Shown here: one piece after another, positions 53,495 to 64,000 of the stretch | Numbering within the stretch: the stretch's first letter is position 1 | How the letters are laid out: the number at the start of each line of letters is the position of its first letter | Source: Lutjanus erythropterus | Taxonomy: Eukaryota > Chordata > Actinopteri > Lutjaniformes > Lutjanidae | Assembly (NCBI GenBank): GCA_020091685.1 | Contig: CM034605.1 | Coordinates: 6,991,019-7,055,018 of the forward strand | DNA: 64,000 nucleotides | Reading direction: 5' to 3' | Made by a program: the position numbers and the translations under genes | Notes under the pieces: generated by a model | What the model was told of the DNA's origin: nothing | Database searches by the model: none | The model's input: only the letters and a program-made list of their open reading frames with translations

Positions 53495-53719
53495 ATGAAG
53501 ATCACTTTGGTGCCATTGTACCTTGCAGTCACTCGCTTTCCAAAAAAAGAAGAAGGGGGCGCGCTGCATTCGGAGGAGATTTTTAAGAGGTCTCTCTTCC
53601 CTGTTCTGGGGCTCATTCCTCCCGGTTCCCCCTTCCTTCTCCTGCCTTCGCTCGGACGCGTTCAGCCATTTGAAGGGGCACCTATATTTCCCAGCATCTC
53701 AACACATACAGGCAAATGG
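53495..53719 (+). other. pax1: upstream open frame over pax1 exon 1, possible alternative N-terminus
   Basis: A frame starting MKITLVPLYLAVTRF runs for exactly 75 codons to the last base of exon 1. With the acceptor used for the MEQTYGEV form it is out of frame and stops a few codons into exon 2. If instead the AG two bases further on (54356-54357) is the acceptor, it joins in frame to [11 protein letters not shown]. Human PAX1 has a long form whose N-terminus begins MKFTL, so a long fish isoform is conceivable. Otherwise it is an upstream frame overlapping the main start. Confidence 0.4.
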
Positions 53720-56700
53720 GTAAGTCTGCGTTACCATGTGCACGCTTCAGAGGCAGGGGCCGACAACGCTTGCGTAAAGGAAGAAATAAGCGTTTGTTTT
53801 ACAGATAATGTACAAATGCAGAGTGTCTCTTGGCGACAGCTTGTCAAACTTTATTGCAGTGCGGATTTTTCCAGCTCTATTAAGCAGGCCTTGTTGTCTA
53901 TTTAAAGCTTTAAATCTTAAATGCAACCACACCAGCAATTATTCCATGAAAAGTGTGTCTTTGGAGAACTCTCGAGTGTCAAATCCTCAAGCTCGCCATT
54001 TTTAATGTTGTTTTTTTTTTTGTTGTTGTGTACGCAGTATGGTGGAGGATAAACCAAACCAAACGATTTACACACTCCGTAAAGTCGCAGAATGGCGATT
54101 ATTACCTACAGTTTGCCAGTCTGTGTAGGTTGACACATGTTAAACAACTGTGGAACGTCAATTTATGGTGCAATTTACAGGATATTGCGCTACACTGATG
54201 TAGGCTGAACTTGGCTGAAGTTGTCTCTTAATAATGAATAAAAAATATATATGAAATTGTATTTTGTGGCATTATAATGGCAACATAGTGATATTATATC
54301 TTATTCACTATGTGTCAAAAATTCTTATGTGACTTGTACTTCTATTCTCCCGCAGAGCAAACCTATGGTGAGGTGAACCAGTTAGGCGGCGTGTTCGTCA
54401 ATGGGCGACCCTTGCCCAATGCCATCCGATTAAGAATAGTGGAGCTGGCTCAGCTCGGGATCAGACCCTGCGACATAAGCCGGCAACTCCGAGTCTCTCA
54501 TGGTTGCGTGAGCAAGATTCTAGCGAGGTACAACGAGACGGGCTCCATCTTACCCGGTGCCATCGGTGGGAGCAAACCGCGGGTCACGACGCCTAACGTG
54601 GTGAAAAATATCAGGGAATACAAACAAAGCGACCCCGGGATCTTTGCCTGGGAGATCCGGGACAGGCTTTTGGCAGATGGAGTTTGTGACAAGTACAATG
54701 TCCCGTCGGTCAGCTCGATCAGCAGGATTTTACGCAACAAGATTGGAAATCTGTCCCAGCCCAACCAGTATGAGAGCAGTAAGCAAGCCTCGGCACAGGC
54801 CGGGCTCTCCTATAACCCCATATACCCCTATTCCTACCCCAACACCATGTCGCCCACTGGCACTAAAATGGGCAGCCCTCCTGGAGTACCGGTGACGGCG
54901 GGACATATGAGCATATCCAGGGCCTGGCCTTCTGCACACACCGTCAGCAACATCCTCGGTATACGAGCCTTCATGGATCCTGCAGGTGAGGAAAACACAA
55001 CACTCTTACAGGCCTCTGCGGCTCTGTGCTGTGCATGTGCGCCTTCAGCTCTCTCTGTTCTCAAATAAGACTTTAATAAACCAGTGCAGCTGGTTATTAT
55101 TGTGCTGCCCTGCATGATGGATCGCCATATTGCGCCGTACAACCTGTTCTGGCAGCAGGCAGGACAATGTGTCCATTAGAAGTTGTACAGGCCTCCGTTT
55201 CAGCATTCAGCCAGAAAGCAGTAAGTCGACTCTCAATGGGCCTTTTCATGGGATGATGCATTTGCAAACACTTTGCTCACCTGCTATATCCCCCTAATCC
55301 TTCAAGTAGTCATTACAGGCATTTTTTGTCTCCTTTAGTCAGTGTTTTCATCCAGTGTTAAGTTGTCTGGTCCCGTGTGTTTTTTGTGCCACAAGGGCCA
55401 ACATAATAATAATAAAAAAAAAAACAAATAAAAAAAAAAAAAAAACACATGTAAAAAATAATGTAAAGTTACATATTTTAAAATTATTTTTTCTGAGTGA
55501 AATAGCTCGATGCTGTAAATCTGCGTATACGAGAATATTGCTTCTTTTAGACACACATTTGTGTAAACTTAACATTTGATAAAAAGCAAAACTGTATTAG
55601 TATAGTATACCTAAACAATGTAAAAATAAATTGTTAAACAAGAAAAGAGTATTCACAATTTTCTGTTGTTGTTTCCTTAAAATTTAATCGTTTTTTGTAT
55701 TTTGATTTATTTCTTTAAGATTTAATTGAAATCAGGGCCTGTTTTTATAATACATGCAAACAGTCACACACTTTAATAATAATTATAATAATACTGATAT
55801 ATAATTCTAGATTTGTTCAATTAATCCTAACTTCGTAACCATATTAGATAGGCCTGCTATTTTGAAAATGAAATATATCTTATAGCCCAGACAGGGCTGT
55901 GCGTAAAGCATTTTAAATATGTCTAAAATTTATATTAGTAATTATGAAGCTAAATAGGACTGCATTGTTTTAGCAATGTTACACATCTTTGACGTGAAGC
56001 TATGTTTTTAAATCAGCCATTGCTGGGACTGATGGATATCCACCAAAAATGGAGGAGTGGAGTAGCGTCAACAGAGCAGCCTTCCCCGCGGCTCACGCAG
56101 TCAACGGGATCGACAAATCAGCCATTGACGCCGACATAAAATACGCACAGGTAAAAAATATTTATATGTATATATTTACGTATATTTATCTGTACAGCCT
56201 GCAACGTTTCTACATCAGCTCAGAACAAGCGTGACTCTGTCACGCCATTTTCTTTTCTTTTTAGGAAACGGTCCAAATGTTTAGTGCCAAAATGGGCAGA
56301 GGCCTTTGGTAAATTATTGCTCTGGCTCCAAAGGCCTGTGGCACAGTTGTGAAAAGTTTCCATATCAGAAACCCTCAAACAAAGTCACATAAGGCCACAG
56401 AACTCTGCTTGATAAGATTTTACCCCTGAGACTGAGGAGTTTTATTAGCCAACTGTTGATTAAATGTTTACTTCTGAGATGACAGAGGAAACTCTAATTA
56501 GTCCTATTTATGGTAAACTAAATTACAGTGAATTTCATGTTTTCCTCAATTTGCTTCTCTTCTTCTAAACCACTCACACACCGTCTTCGAGCCCCACTGG
56601 TGTAGGCTACATGATGCCACTGTCACTTACAATTACAAGTACAGCGCGTTTGGAGTTGTCTTTTGGGCTTATTTTGTCCATGTCTTCTTATCTGCCCGCC

Positions 56701-56988
56701 TGCAGCCCTCCTCCACACTGTCCAGTTATGTTTCGTGCGCTTATTCCCCAACCAACCAGTACGGGGTGTACAGCGGGCCAGCGGGCGGCTACGTGGCCCC
56801 GGGCCACCACCACTGGCAGCCGCAGAGCCCGGCCCTGTCCCACCCGGGCAGCGGGATGAGCATGCACGCAGGGGAGATCCACTCACCGATGACCTTCAAA
56901 CATCAGGCCCGAGAAGGTACAGAGCATAAAGACAGTACCACGATTTAATGTGACAACTGGTGCAGATGTGTGGTTGAACATAACTTTA

Positions 56989-57032
<44 letters not shown>

Positions 57033-57603
57033 TGTATTATTATCTCTGAGATACATTTTCTTTCTTTCTTTCTATTTATTTTATTTTTATTTTTAATTAT
57101 TGAGTTTCTGCGTCATATCAATTTGTATGCGCATAGGACTGTACAGTCCAGCTTCCTTCCCCGTTTCCTTCTCACACACACATATTTTCTCAATAAGCAA
57201 TGACCGCAACGAGTGTTAACATTTACCAAATCCCAAATGAAGAGCAATTATATGTTAATTATTAAACATTACCCTCCCACACTGGATCAATCAGGCCTGC
57301 CATGCGTTCTGAGGACCTTTTACGCACATAAATAGGACAAAAAACGAAATAGAAACAGCTAGTTATTGTGTGTTTTTGCAGGTCAGATCTGCTCTAATTT
57401 GTAGGTGAAATAACTGAAATTAAATGCATTAATCTCGACATGTAAATTCAACGTTGAAGTTACACGCACAGGCCAACCGTGTTTCTTCTATGTGTCCCGC
57501 AGGAGACAGAAAACCGCCCAGTCCCCTGAGCAAGCAGCAGCAGCAACATGAAGACTTGAACAGCGTGCATGGACCCAGCAGTCTCCTTACCTCATCATCA
57601 TAA
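53716..57603 (+). CDS. pax1: Pax1 paired-box transcription factor, five exons
   Basis: Nuclear DNA-binding regulator; family members pattern sclerotome and pharyngeal pouch endoderm. Exons: 53716-53719, 54356-54985, 56017-56150, 56706-56916, 57503-57603, all with GT/AG borders and matching phases, 359 residues. The start ATG-G gives ME joined to [11 protein letters not shown], the classic Pax1/9 beginning; the same frame has a TGA 51 bases upstream. The paired domain covers about residues 5-131 ([53 protein letters not shown]). The octapeptide HTVSNILG is at about 196-203. There is no homeodomain, as expected for Pax1/9. Exon 3 carries [14 protein letters not shown], exon 4 the Gly/His/Pro-rich [13 protein letters not shown] region and [10 protein letters not shown], and exon 5 ends SSLLTSSS. 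No frame error. Pax1 rather than Pax9 is chosen from the exon 3-5 blocks and the nkx2.2 neighbour; a/b paralogue undecided. Confidence 0.93.
54354..54357 (+). promoter_or_regulatory. pax1: tandem AGAG splice acceptor of pax1 exon 2
   Basis: The acceptor reads CGCAGAG then CAAACC. Cutting after the first AG gives the ATG-G-AG-CAA reading (short start); cutting after the second moves the junction by two bases and fuses the 75-codon upstream frame to the paired domain. Confidence 0.45.
56988..57030. repeat. (ATT)n microsatellite in pax1 intron 4
   Basis: About 14 perfect ATT units shortly after the exon 4 donor. Confidence 0.95.
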
Positions 57604-58130
57604 CCGGGACTTATACCACCTTAATTACCAGATCCATTTATATGAACTCATTTCAACAAACTCCAACAGTAAGTCTGAACACTAACGGCTTGTTTCAGCT
57701 TACAGTCAAACACAGGCCTGTTCACATTATGGAAACAGTATAGCTTTATCTGCCCTCGTGGCCATTTGAATGTAAGCTTGCATGGATGTATTGGTGTTTC
57801 CCCTCATTGGTTGATAGATTTTTTTTCTTCATTGATTTTTTTCATGTGAAATTCTCTTATGGAGGCTGCAGGATTTTTCCAAAAGCTACATTTTGTCAGT
57901 CCAGTCTGTCATTGATGTTTTATTATAAAACCAAAGGGCTCTTCTGTAATCCGCCATATTAGACTACATGATCTGAATTTGTGGTCATGATCTCGATTCT
58001 ACAGTGACTCAGCGATGTGAACAAAGAGATAAATTGTCTAAATGTAAAATATTTGCCAAAGCTTTAATTATATATTTTTATAATTTCATTGTAAATATTC
58101 AAAAATAAAGGCTTTCTTAAATGCCACAAG
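57604..58130 (+). other. pax1: pax1 3' UTR
   Basis: Non-coding sequence from the TAA to just past a canonical AATAAA at 58104-58109; cleavage would be expected within about 10-30 bases of it. Confidence 0.6.
58104..58109 (+). terminator. pax1: poly(A) signal of pax1
   Basis: AATAAA about 500 bases after the stop codon, the first canonical signal downstream on the plus strand, in an AU-rich context. Confidence 0.65.
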
Positions 58131-61100
58131 TTGTCGTAGCTTACATTATTCCATGAAAGTGTGTTGTTTAGTTCAAGAAGGCCTGATTAGTGGAAATTCA
58201 GTGTTGACGAAGGCGCTGATATCAGGAAATTGAAGTTTTCTGTTAGGTCGAGGTTTTCAGTTTTTGTACAGAACAGCCAAGGCCTCATTTCCAAAACCAC
58301 CCAGTCTGATTTCTCTTTTCTTTACGCGGTTGATAATCTGGAATTTACAGCTTCTGTGACTCCAAGAAGTGACTTTCTTTGTATACCACTTATTTAGGCT
58401 ATTTCACCTCTAACTGGAGGTGACACAAAGATTATGTTCGACATAACATGTCGGTAGCTGACAGTGACAGTGAGGATATAAATTGCATAAAAATGCATTA
58501 TAATTAATCTTATAATAAGTGAATGATCAAAGATGTTTTGCATGGCATTTGATCATAATGTAGGGGAATTGGAATATACTGAGTAATTACACCACTTACT
58601 GTCTTGGGAAAAGTAATTTCGTTACTCATCACTTCCACGGAAGTGTCCACAGGCTGGGCGCCTCTGCTGATGCTATCTGAGCTGTAACTGATACCTGCCA
58701 TGATTGCAATCAGAGATGCGATCATGCACGTTAATGAACGGTGTGTACAGGAGGGCAGCTGACAGTCCGAATCCACCCACATGCAGCCGCAGGGATGTGA
58801 TGTTTCCCCGTATACAAATTAAAACGAGAAGTTTTTCTTTCTTTTTTCCCACAGAGGCCTACAGGCTCTGCTCAGATTATCTCTACACTGTATTCATGTA
58901 GCCTGTTTACTCTAAAAGTGTAAACGTCTCCTCACAACTTTCCTTAACAGATTAACTGTGCGTTGCTGAATATCAGTGGGACCAGACAGGTTTTCTGATC
59001 TTACCTTTTTGGATAATTTCTATGATCAGGCTGTTGCTTTTCGTGGTGGTCAACTGTGACTCTGTTGTAGTCTGTGTTACGATGCCTCCTGTACAATATT
59101 ATTATGCATAATTAATCATTTTGTATGATATAGAGATATTTTCACATACAGTATTACAGCATTATTGCTATAGTATTTTTTCGTCTTTTGTGAGAAATTT
59201 TGTACCTTCGGAGGGCGACGTCCTGTCTACGTCTTATGTGGCCTTCAGTTTGCATGACATGATGCGTTTGCGTCTTGTCTACAATGTTATCCAAAAAGCT
59301 TTCGTTTTATCGTGTAGACTAAATAGTTCGTTTGTCAAAGTTATAGGCCTTGTTTTTGGAGTTTTAGACCTACTTCCAACAAATCAGCACCTTTACTAAT
59401 TTCCTAATTAACATCAGCAGCCCAAAAATATAAAATTACATAACAAATCAATAAGTCTGGTTTATCATAAATGTACATTTTAAAAATACGTTTTTATTAA
59501 TCAACTCTTTTGAGAACCAAAATTCCCTTGAAAGAAAATGTAATTTGAAAAATTAATATTTTAATAATTTCAATATTTGTTATAGTAGTTTATGTATTTG
59601 TTCAGGCAGATTTAACTCCTTTTCAGGTGTTGTCAGGAATCCACATCCAGCAAACAGGCTACCTCCCCTCTGTTGTGACTTGATGCAGGTCGATGAGGTC
59701 AGGGGATTTGTGTGCTGCACACTTGGTTTGGTGTCTGGCCCAGTGTAGTTTGGTCAAGTAAGACTGACCATTTCAGCAGTGAGAATATAATCAGGGAAGT
59801 AAAAGTATTTTATGATGGTATGTTTATGCCCTGTGAAGTCAGAATCATATGCTATACAGGACAGTGTTCGTCCTTTTTTGGTGACAGCGGGACTTAATGA
59901 CTTATACATCCTAAAAAACTCTGTTTTGTAGTACCAAAGGCACCTTTTATATATTTTGTGTTTGTCTGGTTTTCCACTGAGCTCAGATGTGGTTCATGAT
60001 GTGAGATTATTGATTGTATCTGTTTATTGTAAATACTGATGATCAGCCAAATCACCTTGATTTGAGTCTAAAAACAGGTGCTGGTCAACTGAATGATCTT
60101 AAAAGTGTTAGCCCACTGCAGTATTCACCAACTGAAGCTACCATATAGTCATCAAAGTGTCCCTGAGACTGGAGGGAGAATAAGTTTAAGCCCTGTGTTT
60201 ATCATAAAAACGATATATCATATAGATAATGTATGAATAATACATTTCACATGGTGCTATATTGACAAATCTTAATTCTGGCAATTCTATCACTGGAAAA
60301 TTATCGCACTCCCTGACTTTGTGGATTTGCAGATATAAATTTGAACTCCCTTTTCTAAATTCTGGCAACAGAAGACAGTTGAAAACTCAAGCTGAACCAC
60401 CCTAGAACCACGAAATGTTGTCAATGAACTGGCGTAACAGCATTATTTCAATATATATATATATAAATCAATAATAACAACATGATTTTTGTAGTCCTAA
60501 AATGTAAATGTGAATTATAATGCATTTTACCTCCTGCCATGTCCCCATGCAAGCATGTGTTACATTGGTCAGCAATATTTGTTCACTCTTGATTGCTATA
60601 GAAAATTGTTGAGGGTTCTCAAAAAGGATCACAAAGGACAGCAAGTAATTTACACACAGGGTGTCCTAATCTCATAAACAAGCTCCCAAACACAAAGCAC
60701 AGAGGTGTCACACTGATCGGTTTTAATTGCCAGTATTTAGGATACACCGTGGAATTTGGGTGCCCTCCGAGCTCTATTTTGCAGTCGCTGATCCCTTTCC
60801 CTTTTTGCAGCGAAAAATCCCATGTGACTCAGTATATCCAAACATTAAGATGGCCTATGAGTACACACGCTCCCTGACTGGAGTCGTTCTGTTTTCCCGG
60901 ATACCACTTGGGGTTCAGAAAACACTCCTTCATGGTGGCGGGGTTACTTCCTGCGGGACCTATGGTCATCAATCAGGACCGCTAGTGATACCCCCCACTG
61001 CGTCCTCTGCAGACCCTCTGTGCTGGAAAGCAGCAGGTGGGCTGGTTTGAGATGGTTGTTTCCTATTTATACAGAGCACACAGACATAATATTTCTTTAA

Positions 61101-61544
61101 ATTTTAGTGTGTATACTTTGAGATAGATGACAACATGGTAGTGAGGCCTCTTTTTTCATCCCATAACCTTATATTTAGGAAATAGATTTTTTGGATACCA
61201 CTATGCAATAAAACTACCTTATAAATTACTTTTAAATGGTCTATAATTATGACACTAATTAGGATGTAAACACTATACAGCATTAATAAACAATTAGAAA
61301 CAATTTCACAGTTTTCATATATTGATGTGGGCCAGTCTCCGCTTACTACTAATTAATATTATGAATAATTTACTAACATTTATAATTAGCAAAAGGGATC
61401 CATAATTGTAAAGTGTAAAATGGTGCATGCTGAAAATGTTAAGATTATATTGCAAAAGAATACAATATTGCCAAAGCTTCAGTGTATCAATCTGATAATT
61501 TGATATGTTAATTTCATGCCAAACAACAACAATCTTTTTGACTA
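58131..61544. other. downstream flank of pax1, no gene seen
   Basis: No exon recognised. 58540-58890 and 60700-61060 are less AT-rich and could be regulatory. The latter contains a 107-codon open frame starting MPVFRIHRGIWVPSELYF without relatives. A short (TA)n is at about 60453-60466. Confidence 0.4.
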
Positions 61545-62070
61545 TTACTATATGCTGACAGTGATTAAATGCTAGTCATTTATTAACAAATATGTGATGA
61601 AGCTGACAGGTATAAATGCTGCTGATGGAGAGAACAAACTAAGCAATGTGATCTGAGGGTTAACATTACAGATAAATGTGGGCTCACTATTTAGGAAGCA
61701 AGCAACCGGTCACTGTTGCCCTTTTTATCTAATGTGTTGTAACAGCTTATTAATAATGATTTATGTAAGAAATAATGTACAGTGAGCAGGTCATTATTGT
61801 AAAATAAAGCCTGACAGGACCCCAACACAGCTTCTTACCTAAAAAATCAATAAAATGACGCAAAATATCCAGAGTGTATGATCAGAACTACGTCCAACTG
61901 TTCTTCATAACATCGGTCTGTTCTATAGAAGTAACAGATCTTAGACTACCATAACTGACCAATTAGAATCAAGTATTTCAAAAGATGTGTGATGAAAAGT
62001 GTTCACATCCTAATCAATAACCTAATTACAATTTACAAATCAAGTAGTTTTATTGAAAAGTGGTACCAGA
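61545..62070 (-). mobile_element. dispersed repeat R2, copy B (inverted)
   Basis: The reverse complement of 61545-61765 aligns by eye with 16020-16245: GGTTGCTTGCT(TCC)TAAATAGTGAGCC, CCACATTTATCTGT and TATACCTGTCAGCTTCATCA blocks in the same order. The AT-rich part beyond 61765 and up to 62070 (AAAGTGGTACCAGA) resembles the tail of copy A but in rearranged order. Confidence 0.55.
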
Positions 62071-64000
62071 TTTTGTGTATTTTGAATATTGTTCAGTGTC
62101 GACACTAATGACTAATGACTAATGACACTAATGTCATTTCACAAAGTAAAAGTCCTGTATGATTTATATCTAAAACGATTTCAGTGAAATAGTTGATTTT
62201 CACTGTAAAATTATTTGCCAACATTTTTTTGTTTATATATTCTGGTATCCCGTGTTGTGGATGTATATCTATGCAAAATTATTTTATCTGTATTGCAAAA
62301 TATAATTTTACATTTTAAAGTATCCTCATCTATTAAATATGACTTAAACCAGTGCCTGCTGGTAGGTAAAGGAGGGAAATTAAGACTTTTTGCACTGTAA
62401 CATACCAAACTTAGCTTCTTTCATGATGCAAATCTATTTTTGTGGATTATAACAACTTGAATTTATATCCAATTTCCTTAACCTGCTATTTTTATTTCAG
62501 TTTGTCAGTAAAGTTTCTCTTACTACTGTACATGTGACACCATGACCACGTCTTGTCAAACTAATGTATTAAGGTGGTCTACCTGAATTGGTTAAATTTA
62601 GTTTTCATAAATTCACTGATCAAAACCAACTATAATTAAGTTACCTTGAGTCATGGTAATATTATAAATATTATATTCATAATATTTAACAAATTAAAAT
62701 AACACACTAAGGTTACTAAAACTGCCTTTCCTGAAACCATACAATTAACTTAAGGAGCAGCATTTACTAAGGTTTACCAAAAACTGAGTTGGAATATTGG
62801 AAAGTTTTATGTTGACTTGCCTTAAAGTTAGACTGTATCAGTGGAAACAGTTACAATCAGTTTATTAAGTACATCTGATTTAGAGCAAGAACTTGTTAAC
62901 TTGATTTGAAAAAAAAAAAAACAGTTGAAGTATTCTTTTTTAAGTTGAACCAACAGTTCTCTTTATTCAGTGTACTGATACACAAGTGTGCAGATGCCCT
63001 GACTTCAGCCTTCAGACGTTCACTTCTCTGATCTCCAGGCTCTCGAGAGTGTTACCTCTGCAGCTTAAAGTTGAAAGGACTCTCAAATGCCACAAGCTTA
63101 AACAGATACTTGGAGAGATGGATAAGAGACTTGGTCTCCTTGATCCTAATGGATATGATATTAAGTACTATTAATAATCCAAGCAGCAGCGACATGGTGA
63201 CAGAGATTCCTTAAAAAGCTAGAACTGGCGCTCCTATCTTCAACTGCAACAATTCATCAGTGTCTGCCATGTGTACAGGAGGGATTGAGTGTTCTTTAAA
63301 GACCAAAGTTCAGTTTATGTATTGGACACTTTGCCGGATCTGATTTAAGACATTTTACATTATCTGTACTTTTTGCTGTTGAGGGGGGAAAATACCCCAG
63401 GCTGGCCAGGAGTTACTCACTCACACTTTTTTCTGCTTTTGCATGACTCAAAGTCAACAAGAGAGCATCTCAGGACAGGCGACATGGCAGACCAGACAGG
63501 TCTTGGAAAAAGCAAAAAGAAAGAGACATGAGAAACCTTTTAAAAAGAGAGTGGCAAGTTGGCAAAGTGTCAGATTATGAAAAAGAACGCTGCTGTCAGG
63601 GGTTCCCATGTCTGATATTTCAAATGAATTGACTCGCTATGGAAACAGGGTGCATGCAAACATGTGCTACGTTGAAACATGTGCTCGCCACGGGTCTTTG
63701 ACTAGTAGGATATCAGTTTTAGACAAGTCAGTGATGAACAAAGTCATTAATTATGATTGCAGTCATATCTGCCAGCCCATTGTTTACACTGGGTGACAGA
63801 ATTTGATGCATTCAGAGAACAAGTGATTCATTTTAAGATAAAACAAGGGAACTAAACAGGCTCAAAGATCATGCTTTATTTTACAGTGCACTAATAAGCC
63901 ATAAGAAGCTGTATTTTGTAACAAATTAGACAAAAACTAGAAATAATATGTTCTCTAATAGACACAACTATATCATAATTAGCACCTTGCTGTGCACTAT
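62071..64000. other. no gene seen
   Basis: 62090-62130 has a short ACTAATG tandem repeat. 62570-62980 has AAGTTGA/TTAACTT texture like the 47-48 kb repeat. 62986-63180 holds a 62-codon plus-strand frame ending KQILGEMDKRLGLLDPNG with no recognised family. The rest is unique-looking. Confidence 0.35.

Noticed and set aside
53523-53723. Second open frame MQSLAFQKKKK in pax1 exon 1
   Set aside because: It does not join the paired domain in frame with either AG of the tandem acceptor and looks like a chance frame.
54310-54355. Alternative pax1 start [15 protein letters not shown] upstream of the paired domain
   Set aside because: These codons are intron 1 sequence running through the polypyrimidine-AG acceptor; the normal start is the ATG-G at the exon 1 donor.
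60727-61050. 107-codon plus-strand frame downstream of pax1
   Set aside because: No homology signal, no splice or promoter support; possibly regulatory DNA.

Overview
The window looks like a teleost fish chromosome. The genes are spliced and vertebrate-type, the DNA is AT-rich with many microsatellites, and several repeat types common in ray-finned (probably percomorph) genomes are scattered through it. Species cannot be named from the sequence.

Only two genes can be supported. Near the left end, on the minus strand, is an nkx2.2-type homeobox gene (about 3481-4934, two exons). Near the right end, on the plus strand, is a complete five-exon pax1 gene (CDS 53716-57603, 359 residues). They point away from each other, as NKX2-2 and PAX1 do in other vertebrates. 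The roughly 48 kb between them holds no recognisable gene. It is best read as a regulatory gene desert seeded with transposon remnants and simple repeats, plus several repeat-free, non-coding stretches that look like candidate conserved elements.

The most striking observation is that the nkx2.2 locus keeps nearly every conserved protein block of the family (TN domain, linker blocks, homeodomain, NK2-specific domain, C-terminal QQWTW end) but spreads them over all three frames, with about fifteen frame changes in under 800 coding bases. Two of the shifts fall inside the homeodomain and compensate each other. pax1 in the same window has no frame error in 1080 coding bases. Either the sequence is locally full of small indel errors, or this is a very unusual young pseudogene. 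The indel-heavy, substitution-poor pattern favours the first.

Layout: 1-3393 flank downstream of nkx2.2; 3481-4934 nkx2.2; 4935-5300 its 5' UTR and promoter side; 5.3-15 kb mostly unique DNA with simple repeats; 15-16.5 kb repeat cluster; 16.5-30 kb mostly unique with scattered repeats, including a near-perfect 40-bp hairpin at 20.4 kb; 31-48 kb richest in mobile elements (TTAA-type MITEs, LINE tails, a retroposed poly(A) end, a SINE inside a minisatellite, local duplications); 48.5-53.3 kb unique pax1 upstream DNA; 53.3-58.1 kb pax1; 58.1-64 kb downstream flank without a recognised gene. The two genes are not in one pathway step, but both are ventral-midline, Hedgehog-responsive developmental regulators (nkx2.2 in ventral neural tube and endocrine pancreas; pax1 in sclerotome and pharyngeal pouches).
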